From Haemonchus contortus (lineage: Eukaryota; Nematoda; Chromadorea; Rhabditida; Trichostrongylidae): a stretch of 64,000 bases of DNA. Each line of letters opens with the position of its first letter. Within the stretch, counting starts at the first letter, position 1. The notes under the pieces are model-generated. The model had not been told where the DNA came from and made no database searches. It saw only the letters and a list, made by a program, of their open reading frames with translations. Positions 46,501 through 56,789 of this stretch are shown in pieces. A program made the position numbers and the translations under genes. The DNA is taken from positions 31,207,715 to 31,271,714 of the forward strand of contig LS997562.1 in the NCBI GenBank assembly GCA_000469685.2, in the 5' to 3' direction.

Positions 46501-48837
46501 CGGGATGGTGGCCGTGGTGTAGAGGTTTGTTGTTTTGATTGTACCATCAATAGTAAACTAGAGGCAAGCAACCAAAAAGGGAAAGGGAACCACTGATCAT
46601 CCACAACGTTATATAATTCTTTACCATAATGTTATCCATTACGTAGAGTAACTGGAAAGTCCAGATTCTTAGAGACAGACAGTACCCTTCTGTGGAGTGA
46701 CTTCACCTCAAGCCTGAAGCTGTGTGACCAGAAGCTCTTTAGTCTAGAATGCAAGATTGAAACTATTATAGGAGTTTGAAAAAGCCGTGCCCAAATGAAT
46801 AGCCCTTAGGGAACCAGGACCCATGATTAGGTCCTCATATACGATCAACTAATCTCTCTCATTTATAAAGCAGAAACTTGGTGTGTCGATTTGTCGGTTT
46901 GGGTGTTTGTCGGTATGTCTGTATGTCGGTATGTCGGTATGTCGGTATGTCGGTATGTCGGTATGTCGGTATGTCGGTATGTCGGTATGTCGGTGTGTCC
47001 GTCCGCAAACCTTTATGATTACGGTTTATGATTACGATAAAGGTAGTGATATGGCAATTCCATTCTCTCAATGAAGCTCTCACATTTTCTTCTTTCTTTA
47101 CATATAAACCAGCAAATGGAAGGGTAGGTTGATGGGGTGGAGTGATTTTGGTGGAATGTAGTGAGTATATAGTGAAGCCAGTAATGCGACGCTGGGACTT
47201 CTTAGTGACAGTGTACAAGGCTACCCCATTCGTTTTTTTCATTTTTTTCCTTCATTCACCGCCCTTCTCATTTCAGTATTTCAGTCTAATGACCCGCAGT
47301 ACAAATTTCCCTCACTCCTAAGGCAAAGTGGAAGCGACCGGCTGACCCGTCATTTTCTTTTGAATTTATTTATCGCAGCGTAAGCGGCACAATATAGCTC
47401 TTTCCCCCTCCAGCATTTCTGTAGAAGAGGTATCATCAGCTAATCTCAGCATCATCAGCCAATCTAGGATCTCAGGATCTTAACACCGTTGATGGTCACC
47501 ATCTTTTCTTTGTTAGCTCCACAGCGCCTTCTCTATGACTTATCAACCTAGACCAACAAAACCTAAAGGAATTTTTAATGGTTTTTATTATTGTTTTCGA
47601 CTGTTGATAACGCCACTATTAAAAGACCACGACCCATCCTGCCGATTTCCATAGTCGGTGGTTGAATTAGTTTTGTTGCATCTGACTTCTGAATGAAAAG
47701 GAAACGCGATACGACTCATACTTGCGGATTTTGGTAATCTCTTAGCAAGGAATAGATCATCGGTAAATCTGGCAATTGAGTTCGAGCGAAAATTTTGGAA
47801 CGGTATATACATCAAACATACGATTTTCGGAACACCCCTCCAGGTAAATGCCCATTAAAAATGGTGGTTTTCACAGAACTGATTGTGTTGGCTGTAGATG
47901 CTCCCAGAAAGAGCACCGGGTAGAGTGGTTGGAAGGATGCGTTTTTTAAACTCCCCTAGAAGATTCTTGCGGAGGATGCGATTCTCCCTGAACCGACTGG
48001 AAGCACGGTTCATACTGAGTTATAACTTTTCATGTGAAACGGAAGTTTCAAAGAAGTACGCGTCGCATGATTATTATAGACCTGATGCCATTATACTTCT
48101 GTAAGGTATTCAAGGCTGTAAGGCGGCAATGCAAGGTAAGAAAATTTAGCTCTCCGCGGATGTGAAGCAATTTCGACCGTCTCACTGAGTCTGACTCTTT
48201 TGAGTGGGTCAAAATTTTGTGATGTATGAACTCCGGTCACAGAGATTCTTAGTCATAAAAAGTGTTAGTCATTATTAGAATGAAATAGTTTCATTTTATA
48301 TTGATCGAAAGGAAATGCCAGATTGTTTGTATCAACCTATGTCCCTATTACATAAAAAGGAGGATGCCAGGCGTAGCTGGGCATTACATAAGAAGGAGGA
48401 GAGCCCGGCGTTAGCTGGGCGATCCGACTGGTAGGAAGTATGAAGCAGGAGCTCGCATCGCATCATCTGGAACAGGTTGCTTCCGTTGTTCATCTGAAGA
48501 TGAAATTTCAGAGGATGAGAAGACACATTTTGTATGACTTCTAAGCGATTTTTGGAAGTATTTTGGACTCCTAACAATTTGCACCTTGTTCCGTCCCTCC
48601 CCTCTTTTTTCCCTTTTGCGAATACAATCAGATTGAGTGATTGGTTCGTTTACAAGCTATTTTCCTAATTGATTTTCAGAGCGCAGTGAGGAGACGGCTC
48701 TGAAATGGATGACAGCAATTCTTTCGACGGTCGCCATCCTTTTAGCCATTGTCGTCATTTTCGTGTGGTTTGCAATGGAATCGCGGCAGAGACAGAAGCA
48801 ATTCATTAAAAAACGGAAAGATCGCGGTGATCTGTAG
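28533..48837 (+). CDS. Mesh / SUSD2-like membrane protein (NIDO-AMOP-VWD-Sushi-TM)
   Basis: A single-pass epithelial surface protein. Insect Mesh organises smooth septate junctions, and C. elegans has one ortholog of this architecture. Exons: 28533-28698, 29937-30067, 30128-30235, 30295-30374, 31564-31647, 31757-31892, 32914-33051, 33180-33275, 33332-33401, 33804-33934, 34022-34145, 34365-34450, 34576-34806, 35037-35134, 38889-38973, 39043-39109, 39821-39959, 40543-40659, 40770-40945, 41414-41599, 41653-41723, 43386-43494, 43640-43803, 44873-44990, 45156-45275, 45336-45408, 45468-45564, 45791-45917, 46298-46427, 46475-46524, 48680-48837. The sum is 3,666 nt, 1,221 aa. Signal peptide 1-20; NIDO about 80-235; [11 protein letters not shown] near 480; AMOP about 585-715 ([27 protein letters not shown]); VWD about 765-970 ([30 protein letters not shown]); Sushi about 1112-1168; TM about 1177-1200 and a basic tail. 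An in-frame ATG at 28509 would add 8 aa. Confidence 0.9.
28930..29260 (+). repeat. MITE-like repeat, copy 2 (pair with 16480-16930)
   Basis: It shares ordered blocks with 16480-16930: GGGCTCAAAGATTGTATCG, GGGCGAGTTTCAG, GCAGAGGCTGCACCA, AGTCAGCTCTCTACGCAATT and CTGAAATGTCGTCC. It lies in intron 1 of the Mesh-like gene. Confidence 0.5.
30955..31215 (+). repeat. Dispersed repeat C, copy 1
   Basis: It aligns by eye with 40290-40530: the GATTCGTCGCACGCGACGGTCGCGG block, CTTCATACTGCTCGATCGATATGCGAT, a cytosine-rich middle and GCGACGCGACCA near the end, read as separate matches. It lies in intron 4 of the Mesh-like gene. Confidence 0.6.
32121..32796. mobile_element. 676-bp MITE with about 20-bp terminal inverted repeats
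   Basis: The left end TTAAAGGCACGGTTCACGAT and the right end, whose reverse complement is CTAAAGGCACTGTTCACGAT, differ at two positions. The interior includes a poly-C run and GCCCCTCGATCGGGGTCACG. The latter matches, inverted, the element at 55105-55575. There is no transposase. It lies in intron 6 of the Mesh-like gene. Confidence 0.65.
34895..35010 (+). repeat. Family A SINE, 3' part
   Basis: It has the TTGTATGGGCCATATATGCA block, the GAATGCGTGGGCTCATCCC block with CAGACGAGGTTGA, and the AGGCTTTATC tail, in family order. It ends just before exon 14 of the Mesh-like gene. Confidence 0.5.
35413..36105 (+). pseudogene. Mariner transposase remnant with right terminal repeat
   Basis: Broken plus-strand frames read [19 protein letters not shown], and later [18 protein letters not shown] and [18 protein letters not shown]. 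These are the mariner (IS630-Tc1) central and C-terminal catalytic motifs, with HDN changed to HDS and PSDYH to LMDYH. The tail GCAAAGACTTTTCCGACAACCTAA followed by TA looks like the right inverted repeat, listed here in two pieces. The N-terminal DNA-binding part and left repeat are not seen. It is inactive and lies in intron 14 of the Mesh-like gene. Confidence 0.75.
37173..37452 (+). repeat. 147-bp tandem duplication
   Basis: Two head-to-tail units each start TATTTTCATCAAC (37173 and 37320) and share CTTTCCAACGCTAG, GTGGCGTATCC, AATTTC/TATTTC and GTTGCTGTC...GAAAACTG. They sit just upstream of the 118-bp array. Confidence 0.7.
37545..38480 (+). repeat. 118-bp minisatellite, eight units
   Basis: GTGGGCGGAGTC or a one-base variant recurs near 37571, 37690, 37808, 37927, 38046, 38164, 38281 and 38398, at 117-122-bp spacing. 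Each unit also has ACCAAATTTGAACGCTCCAG and TTTCTGCCGCCTACACC. The first two units are the most diverged. It lies inside intron 14 of the Mesh-like gene. Each unit has long open frames in several phases, but these are by-products of the repeat. Confidence 0.9.
40290..40530 (+). repeat. Dispersed repeat C, copy 2
   Basis: It matches 30955-31215 (GGTTCGCCGCACGCGGCTGTCGCGG, TCAATCGATATGCGATCATTATT, CATCGCGACGCGACCAT, read as separate blocks). It ends within 15 bp of exon 18 of the Mesh-like gene, so it supplies the sequence just before that acceptor. Confidence 0.6.
42460..43290. repeat. Poly-C/G-ended repeat D, copy 1
   Basis: It starts GGTGAAAATGCAGTCGGGGG and shares TCAGTATATCAAGAAATGAA, GATGAT...ACCGACCA and CTGGCATGTCC...ATAACACG with copy 2. 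The inverted end CCCCCAACTACATTTTCACC lies at 43273-43290. It sits between exons 21 and 22 of the Mesh-like gene. Confidence 0.55.
44170..44572. repeat. Poly-C/G-ended repeat D, copy 2
   Basis: It is bounded by GATGAAAATGTAGTTGGGGG and, at the right end, CCCCCAAACTACATTTTCACC split across the boundary. Its interior matches 42490-42820 throughout. It sits between exons 23 and 24 of the Mesh-like gene, so the two copies bracket exons 22 and 23. Confidence 0.65.
46908..46997 (+). repeat. (GTCGGTAT)n octamer microsatellite
   Basis: About ten near-perfect copies of GTATGTCG in tandem, preceded by degenerate TGTCGGTTTGGGTGTTTGTC. It lies in intron 30 of the Mesh-like gene. Confidence 0.9.
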
Positions 48838-48856
48838 GCTTTCATAGATTCTTCTC

Positions 48857-48862
48857 AATAAA
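48857..48862 (+). terminator. Poly(A) signal of the Mesh-like gene
   Basis: AATAAA 19 bp after the stop codon TAG at 48835-48837. This implies a very short 3' UTR. Confidence 0.6.
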
Positions 48863-49062
48863 TTACATCTTGATACTTGTACGATTCCAAGAAGAATAGT
48901 GTTCCAGCTCAGATCAGGTCAAAGGTGCTGAGATAATTATTCGTTATATTTGTTTGTTTAGAGTTTGCAGGGCGTGGAGATCGCTATGGAATAGGAATCC
49001 GGAAAAATAGAGTTTGAGTGGCCTAATGTTAGGAACACGCTTCTTCAGAAGAGACATTTTAG

Positions 49063-49531
49063 GTGGAACTCGCCTGCCTCTCGATCGTCCCTACCTCGTC
49101 TCAGGTTCCACTCGGACAGCTACTCGAACCCGGAGAAAAATGTGAGCACAGAATTTTATTGGATAAATCGATTAGAGGTGAAACAAAAAACAATCATAGC
49201 GGTGGGATAATAATTGCCGTAGGACCCATTTGGCGAGATCTGCCCAGATTCCAACTAAGCCACCAGTTTTCAGCCGTAGACGGATCAGAATGGGGAGAAT
49301 GCCCATCCTAGTCCGTCTACTCCAACAAACCTAAACATCTTCTCCCTAACGTTGATTCCGCGCCGTCGGAAAGTTCCCTATGTATAGTACAACGGTACAA
49401 ACGATATTATTATTGAGGCATTTTTTGATCGTGCAAACAGATGGTGGACTTGAATCAAAACTTTTTTCAGAATTTGCCATTCGCTGAACAACCGTCCCTC
49501 GCTGAATCCTTCACACCGACACCCCCTTCCG
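49063..49531 (+). CDS. Possible orphan exons, Ser/Pro-rich, downstream of the Mesh-like gene
   Basis: Exon-like segments on plus are 49063-49141 (TTTTAG acceptor, GTGAGC donor; WNSPASRSSLPRLRFHSD), a segment opening at 49280 (TDQNGENAHPSPSTPTN), and 49471-49531 (TTTTTTCAG acceptor, GTAAGT donor; FAEQPSLAESFTPTPP). The first and third have strong splice sites and the composition of a disordered cytoplasmic tail. They could be an alternative 3' end of the Mesh-like gene or part of another gene. The middle donor is not resolved, so this is not a finished model. Confidence 0.35.
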
Positions 49532-50214
49532 GTAAGTCTCATTCTGAGTAAAAATGTGGTACATTCGGAAGAAGAAGGACGATATAATGAAAAGTTCATC
49601 AGATACAAATAAACGGGAACTCGAAAAATACTTCACCTATAAGACAATTTTCTGCGAAAATAGAGTTTTAAAGAAAATGCATTCGAAGGCTCTGAACTCT
49701 GACTTCAAGAACCTATGTCACCTATGTTTACGATGACACAAAATTTTTTGAATTCCCTCATTTCTGATTCCCGTTTACCAAGTATTTGCTTATGGTTTTA
49801 CCTGCTGTTGGCCTAGCCAACATAGTGGAAGTATAATTTACAGACAACAGATAAAGAAAATTCTCATCAAGCACTGAAATTTCTTCGTGATTGAACGGTT
49901 AACCCCTTCACAGATGAACCTTTTCTACTTAGTCTGTTCGAATATGGCTCTGGTGCAATACGTTCATCCGTATAATTGCCACTCATCCACTTTACGGTCA
50001 TCTTCCGGAAGATGGCTATCTCATTCATTCACTACGGTATAATCAAAGGCACATTACGCAGAATTGAGTACAGCCAACTGTAGCAGGTCTTGCAGGCAAA
50101 GGCTGGTAAGGTCAGCTAAACGCAACCTATTTATCCTTACCAACACCACTTGCTATTGTTACCCCGGGTGAGACCATTGTGATAGGAATTACTTGTACAC
50201 CCTTCTGATCATGA
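49532..50214. other. Gap without a supported feature
   Basis: I see no exon with paired splice sites, no RNA gene and no clear repeat here. Confidence 0.4.
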
Positions 50215-50400
50215 CGGAGGTAGTGTGATGCAAAGAAGCACACTATCACACGTGTGGTCCATTAATCAAATCCCGAAGGGAAACTCATTTAAGCCAGCCA
50301 AGCCTTCTTTCTCTCCTGTGGCGGTTAATCGGTGCTGGGCTCGTCTGGCAAAAAAGCTTCGCCTTTTTCAGTGCACGTCATTGTATAGGGCATTGTATTT
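50215..50400 (+). repeat. Family A SINE, diverged
   Basis: It has GGTAGTGTGATG, GCACACTATCACACG and ATCAAATCCCG (a damaged B box). Then come GCCTTC, GGTTAATCGGTGCTGGGCTC and CAGTGCACGTCATTGTATAG in family order. Confidence 0.5.
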
Positions 50401-50838
50401 GGAAAGCTACTTTATGCAGTATCAATAATTACGCGAAATAACAATAATTAAAGGCCTTGGACCGCTCCTCGTTTCTAAGCACGATGCATTTGTTATCTCA
50501 TATACATCTTTCTTCAGAGCAGTCCGAAACTCGGACATTCTCTTATATGCAGATCAGGGCAGATAGGTTGGTAGGTAGCGGGAAAATGCCAAGATACATT
50601 ATGTTCTCAGCACGAAATATGGCTGTGGTCTGCCACCAAACATTCACTTGTCGTTTTTAGCATTCAACCAGCTCTCGTTTAGGACTAGGCAGACGTAGCC
50701 ATGATGTTGAAGAGATCTGGGAATAAGATATTTGCGTAAAGTCTGTAGAGGTGAAGGAGTGCAGCTATGTAGACCTCTAACGAAAGGGAACCCCGAGCAA
50801 ATGTAAATGGCAGCCATGTTTCAAACATAGTACTACAT

Positions 50839-51888
50839 ATAAGGTCATGAAGAAAGCTCTTGCGTCTTTGCGCCTCAAACTTCAAATGCACATATCTCGG
50901 CTTACACAAAAATTCAACAACCAACTACTTACTATCGACAAGCCTTTGCCAACGGGAAACGAGTCTGTTAATCAAATTCGCGTAGGGGTCCGGAGATCTA
51001 GAGGCGATGAAATCGTCGAATGCCACGGTAGCATCATGTTGAGTTTTGAAGCATTTCTCCTTGAGGAAGCCGTCGAGATGTTAAAGAAATGGTAGTCTGC
51101 GGGAGCAAGGTCTGGGGAATATGGTGGATGCGGGAGAAACTCAGGGTAAGTTGTGCGACGTGGGGCCGAGTGTTGTCGGTCATGAGCTGGAGTTTTCGAT
51201 GCATTTCGTCAATTTCTTGACAGTACGTTTCGACTGTAACGGTTTCACCCGGATCCATGAAGCTGTGGTGGAACACCGCGGCTGCAGACCACCAAACCGG
51301 CACCATGACCTTCTTTCCATGCTGCTTCGGTTTGGGAAAATGTCGAGGGGCTTGATCCTTGTCCAGCCACTGGCCTGATCGTCGCCGATTGTCGTCCGAC
51401 AGAATCCATTTCTCACCACACGACCCAACACACTCTACGACCCTAAGAATGGATCGTTCCTAGCTCAAAGCGGCGGCCTTTCTGGTGCTGAGTCAACTCA
51501 TGCGGCACCCACTTGTCAAGTTTCTCCGACTTCCCGACCTCCTGCGTGTGCCAACCGTCCTGCTGGAAACATTCAATCTCTCACCGTCGACACAAAATTT
51601 TTTAAACCACCACTGTGCCGTACGTTGATTCGTCGTACCTGGACCAAAGTCATCGTTGATATCCCAGGCCGTTTCCGTTGCACTCCTGCCCAATTTGAAT
51701 TGGAAAAGAAAAACCGTGCGGGTCTGTCGTTTGTACATGCTGATTTCGACCTTCCAAAAAACCCCAGGAATCACTCCAGGACAAGACCGATTATATATTT
51801 GGATTTGCAAACAATCTGATAGCAAATAACTCTGAGCACTTGAAAATTGGGCATCAAAAAACGCAAAAACTTTCTTGACGACCTAACA
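50839..51888 (-). pseudogene. Degenerate mariner element with both terminal repeats
   Basis: The ends AAGGTCATGAAGAAAGCTCT (left) and CTTTCTTGACGACCTAACA (right) are imperfect inverted repeats about 1.05 kb apart. Minus-strand frames contain FKLGRSATETAWDINDDFG and NQRTAQWWFKKF, the mariner helix-turn-helix region. Further along come FHHSFMDPGETV and MTDNTRPHVAQ, around the second catalytic Asp. Several frameshifts separate these blocks, so it is inactive. It differs in sequence from the relic at 35.4-36.1 kb. Confidence 0.8.
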
Positions 51889-51929
51889 TATGCTACAGCG
51901 AAACCATATATGAGCTGCTCGATTATAGG

Positions 51930-51985
51930 ATGTATAAGTCATTGTATAGGCCACATATGGATACTCAAACGCTGCTCGGCAAAAG
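51930..51985 (+). repeat. Short family A SINE fragment
   Basis: TATAAGTCATTGTATAGGCC followed by ACATATGGATACTCAAACGC matches the middle of family A. It lies about 40 bp from the mariner end. Confidence 0.35.
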
Positions 51986-54900
51986 CAATTTTGCACGCTC
52001 TGAACTTACCTGCTCTGTACTCTAGCACAGTACCCAAAGGAGCATATCCAGCGCAGCTGAAAACCACATTCGGATCCACTCGCTTCCTTTCAAATTCGTT
52101 TAGGGAACGCACCCTGCAATGCCCTCTGAAGGAGCTAGGGATATGTGTTCGAGATCGGAGATCCCTCCATAGGTTTTATATCTTCCTCGTCAGGTCTCCT
52201 CAACAGCATGAGTTCTGCATTTCCAATTCTATACTTGACTGCAACTTCATTAGAAAGGCCGTATTTCAGCTCTGTTTTTGATAGAATCAATGGCGTAGTC
52301 TGGAGCAGGCTCAATTCTTATCAAGCCACTGCGGAAGTAGTAGCCCACGGAAAGAAATCTTCGAGAAACTTAGCTGCGTGTCTATTGAGGCGCTGGAAGT
52401 ATTAACATAATTATGTTACCAATATATAAATGTTGCTATCATTATCACATGCTCAACTTGCCACTCACAGGAAATGATGGTGCACGTCAACTCACATCTG
52501 TCTGAACAGCTGGCGATCTGGGAAACAACTCATCCTTGCACCGTTTTGAATCAGCTAACCCACCCATAATATACCGCTACGCTTTTTTAGATTAACTTTA
52601 CCTCTTCGCATTGAATTAGTGATCGTAACTGGTTGTTCGTTCTATCTAGGTATATAGACACACTCACATATTTCGGTATTCAGAATTGTTGTCTTTATAA
52701 TAACAGAAAACTTTTTGCAAACTTCTTCTTGTTCATGTTAGCATGTTCATGGTACTGAAAAAAATAATTGTTCGAAAACTGTAAAAGTAGCTTATTGCAG
52801 CGTTGTGGCTTTTCCTACACCAATCTACTCTCAAATGCCGATGTTGTTCACAAATATGTACCTTTTATTCATTTATTTATTTCGCTATTCATCTGGCATT
52901 AGCATAGAAATGGGGGCCATGCTCTGAATCCATTTAGAAGTTTAGAAGCTGCCGTCTTCTTCTTCCAGTCCACACCTGCAAAAGCCTTCCAATCATCTCG
53001 ATCGATCGTAATCTTAGTCGCTCGATTGGCCTGCTTCTTCAATCATCTGGCGCTTCCTGGGTCACTTTTTTTATGCGATCTTCTGACGATTGCGATAAAA
53101 CCCACTTTTAACATCTATACGATAGAGTGAGGGTTAGCGAATGACGTCGAATTTCAGCTAAGTAGAATGAATCTCACGTCCCCGACGATGTCTTCAAAAT
53201 CTACAAGCACTGTTGGGAGCATAGTCCTCGAATATTGAAAGTGGCTGTCTTCACTAAGAATCGAATTTGAAGGCGAAGTAATCGGTGGCAGGAAGCTAAC
53301 CGTCCGTGGGAAAAACAGACGATAAAGTACTATCTTGCATACACAACAAAATATTTATACTAGTTCTACATACCTACAGCAGTATTGGAAAAATACTAAT
53401 TCAAAATAACAACTAAATGTGCAAGAACTACCCACTACCTGGAGTGAAAATAACATTAGTATTTAGCTGTACTGCTCTTGGTGCTTCTGACTCTCCCGCC
53501 CCCCCCCCTTTCCTCTCACTCATCTTCAAGCTGATTCCGGTGTCGTGCGCACATACATCTATTCTGTTCCGCTGCAACTTTGCGCGCTCGCGCGTGCAAT
53601 CCGACGTGCTCTACGCATTTGCGCGCGATAGTGCTCCAACAAGATATCGCTTCACGCATCCTGGTCGCGCCAGCAAAAAGCGATGTGGGACACTCTTACA
53701 GCACATGAAGGTCATGCGGCTCTTGTCTACGAAGCAAACCGTGTCTAGCGCTGTTCACCACAGCTAAAGCAACCCTTTGCCCGTTTGGATGTATGTCCAA
53801 ACCTTCAAAATGCGGGAAATTACGGCATTGCGCTGGAAAACACTCTAAGAAACAAAAGGATCAGTGCACATTCTGCGTTGCAGCAGGGTCGCCGGGCAGT
53901 GTGCGGTACTATTCGCGCAGCGCACCGACGATAGTGTAGGCGTTCGTACTGATGGGTCCCTAAGCGAGCCCTTTACGGGACAGAACGTCGAATGCGATAT
54001 CGCGCCTAAGCGGGACGAACGCTGGATGCGGGCACTACGCTTGCTCTGTGGCAACTCCCTAAGCTTATAGGCATTGCGCTCCAGCAAGAGCGTGGAGGTG
54101 GCAGCACCTCCCCCTACAAGAAGGCTTAGTACGCCTAGGCGAATGCGCTTGTACATGATAGCAACTACGACAGGGGAACACGCTACGCCTTGGCGACCGA
54201 GTGCAGCCGCAGTGAACGAGGTAACAATGGCTGTCGCGGTGTTAACGATGCACTTAACGCTCGCTCTATAAGGTTTTTGATCTTGATTACATTGTGCTTT
54301 GATTCTGTGAAGACGGGTTGGTCTCAATACACATATTACGAAAATGTGAACGGTGAGAGCGATAGTTACCCCGGGTGAACGTGTGGTACGAGCAAGATAG
54401 ACCCCACAGGGTTGCCGTATTGGCCTTACGATGAGATAAAATTGAAGGGATTCACTATGGAGCGTACTGAAGCTCTAACTCTAAGGTGAAGCCTACTCGA
54501 GTAATGCTAAGAGGGCTACAGTGTGAATTTAAATATGATTTTAGACACAATGTTGGCCATGAAATTCCTTACATCAAACAGTAGAGATACACATTGGTTT
54601 TTACCTATGCTGACCCATGAGTACACTTAGGAAGCTAAGCGAAATGATTCGAGAAGAACCCCTCCAATGAAGTACTATAAGTGTTAACATTCGAAACTGC
54701 TAATAAAAAAAAAAAGGGGGGGGGGGTAAATAAGATATATAGTTCTGCTTCCGTTTCGTAGATGGAGGCCAAAGCTGGCAATAATCTCCCTACGTGCTCA
54801 TCAGTAGAAGAACAGGGAGAAGAAAGAGTGCATCAACGTTATACATAATAAGTTATAATTCAAAGGAGTACACGCGGAATACAAAGGAAGTGCGATTATG

Positions 54901-55104
54901 AAAAAAAAAAACTAGCCGACAAAAATAAATAGCGACATATACATGGAAAAGAACAGAAGAAAGACAAGGAAGTGACTAACCACATCCAGGTGAAACCTGA
55001 ATTGATAGATGCAAAATGACACCTACTGTCCATGAAGGCAATAATTGAAATAGCAAAAGCCCTAAGCAAATAAGCTCTTATCATACGCGCACTGTGGCAT
55101 ATGA
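51986..55104. other. Gene-poor stretch
   Basis: I see no supported gene. A GC-rich block with CpG-rich words (GCGCGCTCGCGCGTGC at 53582) spans about 53.48-54.33 kb and carries a 160-codon minus-strand open frame (53845-54327) of unknown nature. The remainder is AT-rich. Confidence 0.4.
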
Positions 55105-55575
55105 TTAACGGCACCGTTCACAAAAAAGTTAGGGTACCCTTTTTTGACGGAAATTGATAGAATTACTCTAGAATAAAGCGATAACAAAGAAAAAAGCGCA
55201 AAAAACGATGAACAAAAAGAATTACAAAGTGCCAGAAAAAGAGCTGGAAAGGGGGTTGGAGGAGGTTCACATTGAAAGAACACCGGTTAGAGAGTGTTCG
55301 GGCAAATTGGCAAATTGCCAGAGACGGCAATTTGCCAATTTGCAATTCAGGGTGGGTCCTGACGCGATTATATGACACTGTGTCGTCTCGACACTCGTCT
55401 AATGTGACACCGATCGAGGGGCGGAGACGCGAACTACGGCAACAACGGAGCTGCCACTATGCCCTGGACGTCGAGATTGGGGGAGTGAGAGGGTCCCTTC
55501 TACAACCCATGGGGGCTGCTGAATATTAATAAGGTAAGAACTCAATAACTTTTTAGTCGTAAACGGTGCCCTTAA
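55105..55575. mobile_element. 471-bp MITE related to the one at 32121-32796
   Basis: The left end TTAACGGCACCGTTCAC and right end GTAAACGGTGCCCTTAA are inverted. The interior segment GACACCGATCGAGGGGCGG at about 55407 matches the 32-kb element in opposite orientation. It contains a perfect 18-bp hairpin, listed separately. Confidence 0.55.
55302..55343. repeat. Perfect 18-bp hairpin
   Basis: Arms 55302-55319 (GCAAATTGGCAAATTGCC) and 55326-55343 are exact reverse complements with a 6-nt loop, AGAGAC. Confidence 0.85.
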
Positions 55576-56789
55576 AATTTCCTTGTTGGATTACGCTACG
55601 ACCGCGACGCGTTCAGCTTTTATTTTCTAAACATTACAGTGTTCCCACTGTAAGGGAAGTTTCTCCTTATTTTTGACTATTGCAAAATATTTTTCGATTC
55701 GCCTCGATGGGAACATGCCCCTGCATCGTCTTAATTTTGACCAACCTATACTCAGTGCCTACCTATCCAATATTGCTCTATTCATCTTCTACTATCTATT
55801 ATAAAATAATACGTGGCGAACGCGTATACCCACAAAATTTTGTTTTGCAGGGTGTTGTAAACATGCTAAAATGTGGAGGATAACCTAAGGAAGGCCGTGC
55901 TATTGATTACGCGAAACAATCTGTCCCCTCCGCACCAGTCAGCTACGTGTTCTTTGAAACCTAACATAGTGACTGGTAGAAATAAGATTGCCTAACTCTA
56001 GCATTAGTGATGACCTACGAAACGAAATAGCAAGCTCAGGTCAGGTGATAACAAAAAATGTTAACTACTATAAGGATGCTTAAAATGTTGACTACGATGA
56101 AGATGTGTGTAGTTGAGTGATGAGTAGATAGCATAACAGATAATGCTCTAACAGATGTTACAACAGATTCAATTGTAGCAAGAAGAGCTAAGCGAAAAGC
56201 ATGTCACTGAAAGATGTCACTGCACACAACTACTACCACGAAACTGTAAGGAAAGAGGTTACCTGACCGAAGAGGCTTCACGTGGATTACATGGTAGTGG
56301 CCATATCGATATTTATAAAAATACAGTTCGTCCCACAACACGTCATCCATCCATATAGAAACAGGCGAAAACACATCTAAGACTAGAAAAACGCACCGCT
56401 AGACGATCTACCAAAACGATCGATATTCAAGTGGCTTCGCGGCTTGTACCTGCGCCATTTCTTTCATGCCATCGCACTACGCCTACTAAATTGCTCCTCC
56501 GCAAAACGCAGTGAATATCAACTTTACTAGTAGCAGCGAATGGACTTGTGGGCATGGATACTTTTAGCCACAATTGCTTGTTTTTGCTGAATATGCGGCA
56601 TTGTAGTGGTCTTTTTATATATTCACTATAACATTCAATGCATCCTTGGTAAAGTGCCACAGTATGCCTAGTAGAGTGGCGTTAGATCAATTAATGGCGC
56701 GGTCTTAGGATGGCATAGGAGAATTGACGTGAGTAGAATTGCGTAAGACCTACCGAAGGATCATGTATATTTCACTGATGATTGACTTC
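55576..56789. other. Gap without a supported feature
   Basis: I see no exon, RNA gene or clear repeat here. The 3' part may belong to the retroelement relic that follows. Confidence 0.4.

Noticed and set aside
46883..47242. Frames rich in [16 protein letters not shown] repeats on the minus strand
   Set aside because: They are translations of the GTCGGTAT octamer array.
51900..52405. Open frames on both strands near 52.0-52.4 kb, including a 144-codon plus-strand frame
   Set aside because: There is no family motif and no paired splice sites. The frames overlap a SINE fragment and the mariner border.
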